A DNA stretch of 64,000 bases from Mesorhizobium sp. M00.F.Ca.ET.216.01.1.1 (GTDB lineage: Bacteria > Pseudomonadota > Alphaproteobacteria > Rhizobiales > Rhizobiaceae), in the NCBI RefSeq assembly GCF_004010325.2, contig NZ_SADR02000026.1, positions 1 through 64,000 of the forward strand, given 5' to 3'. Below, one piece after another: positions 34,155 to 41,946 of this stretch. A program made the position numbers and the translations under genes. The notes under the pieces are model-generated. The model ran no database searches. It was given only the letters and a program-made list of their open reading frames with translations, and was not told the origin of the DNA. Every line of letters begins with the position of its first letter. Positions within the stretch are counted from its first letter, which is position 1.

Positions 34155-34858
34155 AAGTTGAGCACCTTTGACAGATTGGGCCAGTCGTCGGTAGCCTTTT
34201 GATAGTCTTCCGGCCGGCCGATATCCAACCAGTAACCCTTATGTTGTCGGACAGTTACCGGCAAGTTGGCTGCCAAGAACCGGAGGACGAGATTATCAAA
34301 ACCGTACGGTTGGTCCTCGGGAATTGTGGCAACCACGGAACGGTTCAGGCAATAGATGCCCATGCTTACCAGATAGGGAATGCTGGGCTTCTCCTCGAAG
34401 CCACGGAGCTCTCCGGACTCTTGCACGTGCAAGACGCCGTAATCAATTCTCTGCTCCCGCTTCGCGGCCGATATCATGAACTGGCAGCGATCCTCAACAT
34501 GCCGTCGATAGAATGCGCCATAGTCCATGTCGGTCAGGATGTCCCCATTCATCACAAGAAAGTTCTCGGGCAGGTCAGGGATGAGCCTCAACGGGGCCAT
34601 CGTCCCCAGGGGGCGGGTTTCCAGCGAGTAATCAATCTCGACGCCCCATTTCGAGCCATCTGCGAAATAAGCACGCAGAATGTCGGCCTGATGATTGACG
34701 GCGAAAGTCAGGCGATCAAAACCGCTTCGGGCAAGCTGTCGGACGATAATCTCCAGGATCGGAGTATCGACGATCGGCATTAAAGGCTTGGGTAGTGATA
34801 CAGTGTAAGGCCACAGTCGAGTTCCACGTCCCCCCGCCAGAATTACCGCTCTTGCCAT
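34151..34858 (-). CDS. Sugar-1-phosphate nucleotidyltransferase
   Basis: The ATG at 34858 gives 235 residues starting MARAVILAGGRGTRLWPYT, the GGxGTRLxP activation loop, then LPKPLMPIVDTPILE. LVMNGDILTDMDY provides the metal aspartate and FEEKPSIPYLVSMGIY the sugar-binding region. These are the marks of NDP-sugar pyrophosphorylases of the RfbF/RmlA/HddC kind. It is first in the seven-gene module, which suggests the module makes its own activated sugar. Overlap with the epimerase start is ATGA. Confidence 0.87.
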   Translation of the reverse strand: MARAVILAGGRGTRLWPYTVSLPKPLMPIVDTPILEIIVRQLARSGFDRLTFAVNHQADILRAYFADGSKWGVEIDYSLETRPLGTMAPLRLIPDLPENFLVMNGDILTDMDYGAFYRRHVEDRCQFMISAAKREQRIDYGVLHVQESGELRGFEEKPSIPYLVSMGIYCLNRSVVATIPEDQPYGFDNLVLRFLAANLPVTVRQHKGYWLDIGRPEDYQKATDDWPNLSKVLNL

Positions 34859-35611
34859 CCTCGCGTCCCTCTGCAATTCTAACGGAGCGGCCGATCCCTC
34901 CAGACTGCGAATTCCGGCGGTCTATATCGGCTGATCCCCACACTGGCAAGGCTGCCTCCGCGCCGGGAGGCCGAGGAAATCGCTATAGCGACTGAGGCTT
35001 CCGTCGTCATCGTGAACTTGCTGGTCGGAACACTCGGTGATGGCCTTTCTGGATTCCGAGTTCCTGCTAGCATCTTTTCATTCCGCAATGGCTTCGCCCG
35101 GGCTGGCACTGCTGATCGGCCCGGAAAAGTCATGGCAGTCGGCGTCATGCCCTTTCTCAACGGCGACCTAATCAAGCTGGCCGCTCGCCGCACGCCCGGT
35201 GCCGGCCGTCTGGTCGCTGCTGCCGAAACGCCCCTGATTTCTGATTGAAAAACATAGCGGCAGACGCCTTACCTGCCGGCATTTCTTATAATCAGGGATA
35301 TGCAGAATGTTAGCAAAGCACCTGCCGGTGAAGCGATCGCAGATCACGCCAGCGATTCGCCTGCTTTTCGGTCCGTTTCGTCTCACCTGCAGCCATCATG
35401 CGGGTTTTGCGAACGAAACCCGGTTGGAAAAGTGCGCAATGCCATAAAAAACCCGTTTCCAAAAAATATCTGGCGATGCCCCCAACTCCGCGCTATGCGA
35501 TACAAAGCGGCGGGGCAGAGGGTTGGCACTCTAAAACAGGTGTCGGTGACAGATTCGATCCGGCGCCACTTTAGTGTCCGTCTCCTTGCGCCTGGAGTAC
35601 AGTACTACCCG
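34859..35611. other. Divergent promoter region with possible BioY scrap
   Basis: This region separates the leftward sugar module from the rightward dehydratase gene. Between about 35137 and 35247 a plus-strand frame reads AVGVMPFLNGDLIKLAA, which resembles the C-terminal PFLPGDLIK motif of BioY biotin transporters. The rest of that frame does not match, so it would be a fossil at best. The open frame from 35300 into the dehydratase gene is upstream of the credible start. Confidence 0.3.
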
Positions 35612-37600
35612 ATGACATCATATGTAGGAGTCGTTTCCGGACTTCGGCCGAAGATGCGGCGCGCCATCATCATGATCCAGGACATCGTCATGGTCCTGGT
35701 CGCGGTGGCGCTCAGCCTGGCTTTGTCGCAGTCGAAGCTTTCGTTCGAGGCGCTTTCCTTTACCGGGCTGGCATTCTGGGCGAGCGTCATCGTTCTCAGC
35801 CATGCGCTGTTCAGATATTGCGGCCTCTACAACACCGTGTGGCGGTTCGCCTCGACGCCGGACTTCTTCAACATCCTGAAGAGCTGTGCGATCCTGACTG
35901 TCACTCTCTATGGCGCCTCGCTCCTGGTTCGTTCCTTTCAACCTACGACAGGCCTCAATGAGCGCCAGTTCATCGTCTTCTTCCTGGTCTCGTTCACCAT
36001 CATCTCGGCGCCCAGGCTCTACTACCGGTTTCTTCGCGAAGGCGCGAGCTGGCGGATTCTGAGCCGCGGCGCCGACAAGGCGCTGACCAGGCAGGCGCTG
36101 TTCGTCGGCAGGCTTAGCGAGGCCGACGTGATCATCCGCTTCACCCGCACCGCGGAGCCGGCGGAATATTCCATCGCCGGCATCATGGCCATCGAGGACG
36201 GAGCGCCGCTGGGCACGCAGATCCAGGGCGTGCCGGTGGTGGGCATCCGGCCGCATCTGGTTGAGATCCTGGAGGAGTACGCCAAGGGCACCGAAAATCT
36301 CGACCTGCTGATCTTCGGCAATGGCGTCGAGCGCGAGATCGACGACTATGCGGAACTGGTTCGCGTCGCCCGGCACAGCGGCATAGCCGTTGTGCAGTTC
36401 TCCGGCTTTTCGGAACTGGGGCAGGCGGGCAAGCTGGTTCTCGACGCCGTCGAGATGGAAACGATCCTGCGCCGCTCAACGGTGCCTTCCGACATCGAAC
36501 GCATCGGCGCCTTTGTCAGTGGCAAGCGCGTCCTGGTCACCGGGGGCGCCGGCTCCATCGGCCGCATATTGGTCAAACGCTCGCTGGAGCTCGGCGCCGG
36601 GGCTGTCCTGGTCGCCGATATCTCCGAGTTCGGAATTTTCCAGCTCGACCAGTCCATCAACGAAAAGGACCATGAGCGGCTCAAAAGCCGCATCATCGAT
36701 GTCACCGACCGGCGCCAGATGACGCGCGCCGTCAGCGAATTCAGGCCGGATATCATCTTCCACGCCGCCGCGCTCAAGCATGTGCCGCTGCTCGAGGAAA
36801 ACTGGGAAGCAGCCATCCAGACCAACATTTTCGGAACGCTCGTCTGCGCCGAGGTTGCCGCCAAATGCGGCGTGCCGCAGTTCCTGCTTATTTCGAGCGA
36901 CAAGGCGGTGGACCCGACCTCCGTGCTCGGCGTCACCAAAAGGGCCGCCGAGCAGATTGTCAGCTCCTTGCACGAAACGCATGGCATTGCGCCAAACGGT
37001 CGCCGTTCCGGCACCAAGTTCATCGCCGTGCGGTTCGGCAATGTGTTCGGCTCCAACGGCTCGGTGGCGACCATCTTCCAGGCGCAGATCGAGGCCGGTG
37101 GCCCCGTCACCATCACCGATCGGCGCATGACGCGCTATTTCATGACGGTGGCCGAGGCCGTCGACCTGGTCATCATGGCGGCGACGGACGCCCACTCGCG
37201 CCACGGCAAGGACGACTATGCCATCTACATGCTCGACATGGGCAAGCCGGTGCCGATCCTTGAAGTCGCCGAAACCATGATCCGCATGGCCGGCAAGAGC
37301 CCCTACACCGACATTCCGATCCGCTTCACCGGCATCAGGCCCGGCGAGAAGCTGCACGAAACGCTGCAGGGCGAGAATGAAGAGATCGTCACGCTCGACA
37401 TCGCCAAGATCTTCGGCCTGAGGACCGATGTCGTGGCATGGCCCAGGATCCAGGCCGCGCTGACGGCGCTGCAGGCGGCAATGCGGGATCAGGACAAGGC
37501 GTCAGCACTTGCCATGCTGGCGGGGCTCAACCAGGCAGAAAAGCTTCCGGCCGCGCCGCGCCAGGAAACAACCCCGAAAACAGTCGAACAAGCAGGTTAG
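35612..37600 (+). CDS. wreV: WbpM/WreV-type UDP-GlcNAc 4,6-dehydratase, membrane-anchored
   Basis: From the ATG at 35612 the protein has 662 residues. The N-terminal 150 contain about four membrane spans (IIMIQDIVMVLVAVALSLAL, TGLAFWASVIVLSHALF). A CoA-binding-like domain follows (FVGRLSEADVIIRF). The catalytic domain has VLVTGGAGSIG, IIFHAAALKHVPLLE and SSDKAVDPTSVLGVTKRAAE, where methionine-type replacement of tyrosine marks the dehydratase family. It converts UDP-GlcNAc to the 4-keto-6-deoxy form. The next two genes give the sugar transferase and the 4-reductase, as in R. etli QuiNAc synthesis. Confidence 0.85.
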   Translation: MTSYVGVVSGLRPKMRRAIIMIQDIVMVLVAVALSLALSQSKLSFEALSFTGLAFWASVIVLSHALFRYCGLYNTVWRFASTPDFFNILKSCAILTVTLYGASLLVRSFQPTTGLNERQFIVFFLVSFTIISAPRLYYRFLREGASWRILSRGADKALTRQALFVGRLSEADVIIRFTRTAEPAEYSIAGIMAIEDGAPLGTQIQGVPVVGIRPHLVEILEEYAKGTENLDLLIFGNGVEREIDDYAELVRVARHSGIAVVQFSGFSELGQAGKLVLDAVEMETILRRSTVPSDIERIGAFVSGKRVLVTGGAGSIGRILVKRSLELGAGAVLVADISEFGIFQLDQSINEKDHERLKSRIIDVTDRRQMTRAVSEFRPDIIFHAAALKHVPLLEENWEAAIQTNIFGTLVCAEVAAKCGVPQFLLISSDKAVDPTSVLGVTKRAAEQIVSSLHETHGIAPNGRRSGTKFIAVRFGNVFGSNGSVATIFQAQIEAGGPVTITDRRMTRYFMTVAEAVDLVIMAATDAHSRHGKDDYAIYMLDMGKPVPILEVAETMIRMAGKSPYTDIPIRFTGIRPGEKLHETLQGENEEIVTLDIAKIFGLRTDVVAWPRIQAALTALQAAMRDQDKASALAMLAGLNQAEKLPAAPRQETTPKTVEQAG

Positions 37601-37753
37601 CGTGTCCCGAGTGGCTGCGATTGGACATTGAAGCCAGCCCGACAGCCGTACATGTGATTATAGACCAGTGAGCAGACAAGATCAGCGCGTGGCCGTTCTG
37701 CTGGCCACGAAGGATGGCGCGGCCCGGCATTCATCGGCGGCCGGTTTTACACC

Positions 37754-38353
37754 ATGAAAGGACTTCCGTTGTTTGAACAAGGCATTGCCCCGATGGCCAT
37801 GAAAGGAGCCAAGCGAGCCTTCGATCTTGTCATGGCAGCCTTGTTGCTGGTGGTGACCTCGCCCGTGCTGTTGCTTGCCATGCTGGTTATCAGGGCATCG
37901 TCGCCCGGGCCGGCACTCTTTTCCCAGATTCGGGTCGGGCAGAATGGCGTGCTGTTTCGCTGCCATAAGGTGAGGACGATGTATCAGGGAACGCCGTCAT
38001 TGCCCTCGCACGAGGCACCGGAAAATTCCGTAACCGTCATCGGAAAAGCGTTGCGCAAGTTCAAGATCGACGAGTTGCCGCAGCTCTGGAACGTCCTGAA
38101 GGGCGAGATGAGCCTGGTCGGGCCCCGGCCATGCCTGCCGACGCAAACCGAGTTGATCGAGCTCCGCAGGCGTTTGGGTGTGTTGTCGGCGCTTCCGGGC
38201 ATAACCGGCCTGGCCCAGATCCGTGATATCGACATGTCGGACCCGAAGCTCTGCGCCGAAACCGATGCCGCCTACCTGCAAATCGCCTCGATCGGCTTCG
38301 ATCTTCGGATTCTGCTTGGAACAATTATCGGGCCTGAGCAGGTCCAGATTTAG
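37754..38353 (+). CDS. wreU: Undecaprenyl-P sugar-1-phosphate transferase (WreU-like)
   Basis: This 199-residue monotopic phosphoglycosyl transferase has one N-terminal re-entrant hydrophobic segment (AFDLVMAALLLVVTSPVLLL). The catalytic core has FKIDELPQLWNVLKGEMSLVGPRP, with the Asp-Glu pair and the terminal PRP motif. It starts the lipid-linked chain by moving a sugar phosphate onto undecaprenyl phosphate. Its size is that of PglC/WreU rather than WbaP. Context with a 4,6-dehydratase and 4-reductase suggests UDP-QuiNAc (or its 4-keto form) as donor. Its 3' end overlaps the convergent reductase by 29 bases. Confidence 0.87.
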   Translation: MKGLPLFEQGIAPMAMKGAKRAFDLVMAALLLVVTSPVLLLAMLVIRASSPGPALFSQIRVGQNGVLFRCHKVRTMYQGTPSLPSHEAPENSVTVIGKALRKFKIDELPQLWNVLKGEMSLVGPRPCLPTQTELIELRRRLGVLSALPGITGLAQIRDIDMSDPKLCAETDAAYLQIASIGFDLRILLGTIIGPEQVQI

Positions 38354-39275
38354 CAAGCCGCGCCATTTCGGTGAGCCGCGCGATCGTATCGGTTTCCGGC
38401 GCCCAGCCCTCCGAGATAAGCAGCGACGGATCGCAGATCTGCGTTGCGGTAATAGTGTCCCAAGATTTGCCTTTACCCAGCAGGGTTGCAGCCGCCCGCA
38501 TCGGGCCGGCCGGCATCGCAAACAGCCGCGCGGGCCGTCCAAAACCTTGCCGAAAGGCAGCTATGATTGCCGCCATCGAGGTGGCAGGCTCGTTGCCACC
38601 GACATAGACAGGACGAAGCGGCTTCGAATGAGTCAACAGGTGCAGGATCGTGCGTGCCGCTGCCTCGCGTGACATCAGCGAGCGCACACCTGTCAGGGCC
38701 GCTGCCGGCAGGGGCAGCGCGGTGTCGGCCAGCCGCATCAGCGTCGCCAGGTTTCCCTTCATGCCGTCCCCGTAGATCGGCGGCAGCCTCAGCACAGCGG
38801 CATCGGAACGGCCTGATGACGCATAGGCATCCAGCGCCTTGATCTCGCCTTCGCGTTTCGAGCGGCCATAGTCGCATTGCGGGGCAGGGGCCGTGGCTTC
38901 GTCAATCGTTCCGCTGAACCCGGGTCCGGCGACTGCCCGGATCGAAGACAGATAGATGAAACGTCCGCTTGCCCGCGCGGCCGCGGCACGCGCCAGCTGC
39001 GCGGTCAACCCAACATTGACGGCGCGGTAGTCGGCTTCGCTTGCGTTGCCCGCATCGTTGTTCAGCGCGGCACAGTGAACGACGTCCGTCACGTCTTGCA
39101 TGATTGCCAGGAAGGCTTCAGCCGGCGCGTCGATATCAGGCAGCAGCACGGCGTCGTTCGCCGGATCGAGCGTCTTAAGGCGGGAGGCGGTGCGGACCTC
39201 GATGCGCGCCCGGCGAAGCTCCCGGACGACAAGGCGTCCGATGAACCCTGTAGCGCCCGTGACCAACACCTTCAT
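38325..39275 (-). CDS. wreQ: UDP-4-keto-sugar 4-reductase (WreQ/WbpV-like)
   Basis: The 316-residue SDR begins MKVLVTGATGFIGRLVVREL and has VVHCAALNND, FIYLSSIRAV, and CDYGRSKREGE with the YxxxK catalytic pair. RLPPIYGDGMKGNLATLMRL and SLMSREAAARTILHLL are typical of WbpV/WreQ-type reductases that finish UDP-QuiNAc or UDP-FucNAc. It is encoded on the opposite strand to the dehydratase and transferase, but the grouping is the same as in the R. etli QuiNAc genes. Substrate assignment is by context. Confidence 0.72.
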   Translation of the reverse strand: MKVLVTGATGFIGRLVVRELRRARIEVRTASRLKTLDPANDAVLLPDIDAPAEAFLAIMQDVTDVVHCAALNNDAGNASEADYRAVNVGLTAQLARAAAARASGRFIYLSSIRAVAGPGFSGTIDEATAPAPQCDYGRSKREGEIKALDAYASSGRSDAAVLRLPPIYGDGMKGNLATLMRLADTALPLPAAALTGVRSLMSREAAARTILHLLTHSKPLRPVYVGGNEPATSMAAIIAAFRQGFGRPARLFAMPAGPMRAAATLLGKGKSWDTITATQICDPSLLISEGWAPETDTIARLTEMARLAKSGPAQAR

Positions 39276-39292
39276 TGCCTTGCCCGAAGCCG

Positions 39293-40576
39293 CTATCTGG
39301 CAGCCGATGTCACTGGACGTGCCTGTTGCTGCGCCAGCGGCAGGTGGTGCCCCGATGCAAGATATGTCCCCGAAACCAGGAAGACCATCAGTACCGAATC
39401 CAGAATGTCGTGGCCGACCAGAATGCCGGTCATGCCGCCCGTGAGATAGGTGATGACGGTGACGACGATCATCGTGGCGCCGAGCCTTTCGAGCGGATCT
39501 GCGCTGGTGCGCAACACCCTGGCCGCATTTGTGGCGGCAACGACGAATATCGCCGCCAGGGTGATCGCTCCCAGGATTCCGGCTTCCACCAGTGCGGTCA
39601 GAAAACCATTGTGGAAATGGCTGAAACCGTGGGCCAGGCCGAACTGCTCGTGGAATCCCTGTTTTATCAGCAGCGGGGTCGCGCCTACCCCGTGTCCGAA
39701 CAACGGCATGTCACGAAATGCTGCGAGGCCGATATGCCAAAGGGCGACGCGCAATCCCAGGGCCGTCGTATAGTCGCCCTTCGCCTCGAGCGCATCCCAG
39801 TCGGTGACGAGCAAATCCCCGCGCTCGGATATGATGGGCAAGCCGAAGACGGCGATCACGATACCGATTGCGGCGACCATCAGCAGCAGGCGAAGGAAAT
39901 TCCGGCCGGTGAGCCCCCGCCAGTTGATCAGGAGAACGGCGATGCCAGCGATCAGCATCGCCAGCCAGATGATCCGCGAACCCGAATAGATGATGGCGAT
40001 CGTCCCGGCCAGCGCCGCGCAGATGAGCAGGCTCTTGGTCTTTTCGATGCCCGACAGGGCGCCGGCCAGGCAGATCGTGGCGCTGAGGCAGGTGACCGTC
40101 GCGAATACGATGGCGTTTCCGGCCCCACCCTCGGCCCTCATGCCCAGCCAGTGGTATTGCATAATTGCCAGTAGCAGGGCGCCGAAGCATGCCGCCGTGC
40201 TGCTCAGCATGACGATGCGCGCAAGCGTGGTTTTCTGGGTAATGCTCCAGGTCGAATACGAAAACGGGAAAAACAGGAAGGTAATCAGCGGCACGAGATG
40301 CGACGCGTCCCTGGCAATCGAGTTGTTGACGATGGACGCGAGGATATTGGCAGCGCAATAGGCATAGATTGCGACAGTCATCGCAACCATGGGCTGGTCG
40401 ATATTGAAGCGCCTTCTCTTCAGCGCAATCAGAAGGACGGACCCCAGGCCGCCGCCATTGAACACAAAACTGACGGCCGATCCCAGGACCGGCGGGGAAA
40501 AGAAGCAAAGAATGGAGAAGTAGTTGTTAACTCGGGAAGGCGTGAATTGATCTCTTATCGAGGAAAACCGGTTCAA
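39293..40576 (-). CDS. O-antigen ligase / WaaL-family membrane protein
   Basis: With a TTG start at 40576 the protein has about 427 residues; a longer frame reaches 40654 but its first residues are very arginine-rich and unlikely. There are ten or more membrane spans and the periplasmic loop ends SHFHNGFLTALVEAGILG, the H-N-x-FL motif of O-antigen ligases. Such enzymes move undecaprenyl-PP-linked glycan onto lipid A-core. Wzy polymerases share the fold, but no Wzx is present, so ligase is preferred. It is 17 bases upstream of the reductase gene and probably co-transcribed. Confidence 0.75.
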   Translation of the reverse strand: MNRFSSIRDQFTPSRVNNYFSILCFFSPPVLGSAVSFVFNGGGLGSVLLIALKRRRFNIDQPMVAMTVAIYAYCAANILASIVNNSIARDASHLVPLITFLFFPFSYSTWSITQKTTLARIVMLSSTAACFGALLLAIMQYHWLGMRAEGGAGNAIVFATVTCLSATICLAGALSGIEKTKSLLICAALAGTIAIIYSGSRIIWLAMLIAGIAVLLINWRGLTGRNFLRLLLMVAAIGIVIAVFGLPIISERGDLLVTDWDALEAKGDYTTALGLRVALWHIGLAAFRDMPLFGHGVGATPLLIKQGFHEQFGLAHGFSHFHNGFLTALVEAGILGAITLAAIFVVAATNAARVLRTSADPLERLGATMIVVTVITYLTGGMTGILVGHDILDSVLMVFLVSGTYLASGHHLPLAQQQARPVTSAAR

Positions 40577-41038
40577 TGCTGTTGCTCGCCTTCTTCGGGG
40601 TCTTTGGGGATGGCCTTTTCGACCGTGCCTGGCGCGATGGTCTTCGGGGCGCAAGCTGCATCACGAATGGCAGTTGTTTCAATGGCCGGTATAGCGGCTG
40701 AGCACGATTTTCGATAGTGCGGCAAGGCGGCGCTGCCATCAAAAATCGGCAGTGCTGCTGCTGACATCTATCCTTGCTCGTCCCAGGCAATATTTTTCCC
40801 GCCTTTCTGAAGCTCACCGACCGCTGAGCAGGAATTTGCGGATTTTTGCCATCGCATGGAAAATTCATTCCCGAACCATGCTGCGGCAAGCTTGTCTTGC
40901 ATTGTTCTGGACAAGTGCGATCTGCTAGAACGCCGGCACGAAATCATAATGTCCAGAAGTGAAGCTTGAACCGGGCGGCTGAACCTGCGCCTGATGCAGA
41001 TGCAAGGTCTGGACGGCACGAGAGAACGCTCACAGTCC
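40577..41038. other. Divergent region upstream of cysD
   Basis: The 462 bases lie between the leftward ligase gene and the rightward cysD gene and should contain both promoters. I see no credible coding frame and no recognisable riboswitch fold. Confidence 0.35.
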
Positions 41039-41944
41039 ATGAATATCGCGCTTACGCATCTGCAGCGGCTTGAAGCCGAATCCATCCACATCTTTCGCGA
41101 GGTTGCGGCGACCTTCGCCAAGCCGGTCATGCTCTATTCGGTTGGCAAGGATTCGTCCGTGCTGATGCATCTGGCGGTGAAGGCATTTTATCCCGCCAAG
41201 CCGCCCTTTCCCTTTCTTCACGTCGACACGACCTGGAAGTTCCGCGAGATGATCACCTTTCGCGACCAGATGGCGCAAAAGCTCGGCTTCGATCTGCTGG
41301 TCCATGTCAACGAAGATGGCGTGCGCGACAATATCAATCCCTTCGACCATGGCTCGAACACCCACACCCATGTGATGAAGACAGTGGCGCTGCGGCAGGC
41401 GCTCGACAAATACGGCTTCGACGCAGCCTTCGGCGGGGCGCGGCGCGATGAAGAGAAGTCGCGCGCCAAGGAGCGGATCTTTTCCTTCCGCAACGCCCAG
41501 CACGCCTGGGATCCGAAGAACCAGCGGCCGGAGATGTGGAAGATATTCAACACCCGCATCGCATCAGGCGAATCGATCCGCGTCTTTCCGTTGTCGAACT
41601 GGACCGAGCTCGACATCTGGCAGTACATTCTCCAGGAAGACATCCCGATCGTGCCGCTCTATTTCGCCAAGCAGCGACCGGTCGTCGAACGTGACGGCAT
41701 GCTCATACTCAAGGACGACGACCGCATGGAACTGCGCCCCGGCGAGACGGTGGAGAACCGGCTGGTGCGGTTTCGCACGCTTGGCTGCTATCCGCTGACC
41801 GGCGCGATCGAATCGGATGCCGATACGCTGGAGGCCATAGTCGGCGAGATGCTCACCGCGCGCACCTCGGAGCGCCAGGGCCGCCTCATTGACCGCGATG
41901 AAGCCGGCTCGATGGAAAAGAAGAAGCGCGAGGGGTACTTCTGA
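41039..41944 (+). CDS. cysD: Sulfate adenylyltransferase small subunit
   Basis: The 301-residue PAPS-reductase-like ATP pyrophosphatase has VMLYSVGKDSSVLMHL (the SGxDS-type PP-loop with a glycine-lysine variant), FPFLHVDTTWKF, AFGGARRDEEKSRAKER and TLGCYPLTGAIES. With CysN it forms APS from sulfate and ATP. The ATG at 41039 gives the usual length; an ATG at 40994 is an alternative. Two bases separate it from cysNC. No nod-box-like sequence was seen, so the housekeeping name is preferred to nodP. Confidence 0.95.
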   Translation: MNIALTHLQRLEAESIHIFREVAATFAKPVMLYSVGKDSSVLMHLAVKAFYPAKPPFPFLHVDTTWKFREMITFRDQMAQKLGFDLLVHVNEDGVRDNINPFDHGSNTHTHVMKTVALRQALDKYGFDAAFGGARRDEEKSRAKERIFSFRNAQHAWDPKNQRPEMWKIFNTRIASGESIRVFPLSNWTELDIWQYILQEDIPIVPLYFAKQRPVVERDGMLILKDDDRMELRPGETVENRLVRFRTLGCYPLTGAIESDADTLEAIVGEMLTARTSERQGRLIDRDEAGSMEKKKREGYF

Positions 41945-41946
41945 GC

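Noticed and set aside
35300..35611. 104-codon N-terminal extension of the WreV-like dehydratase
   Set aside because: The extra residues match nothing in the family, while the start at 35612 places the first membrane span at the usual distance.
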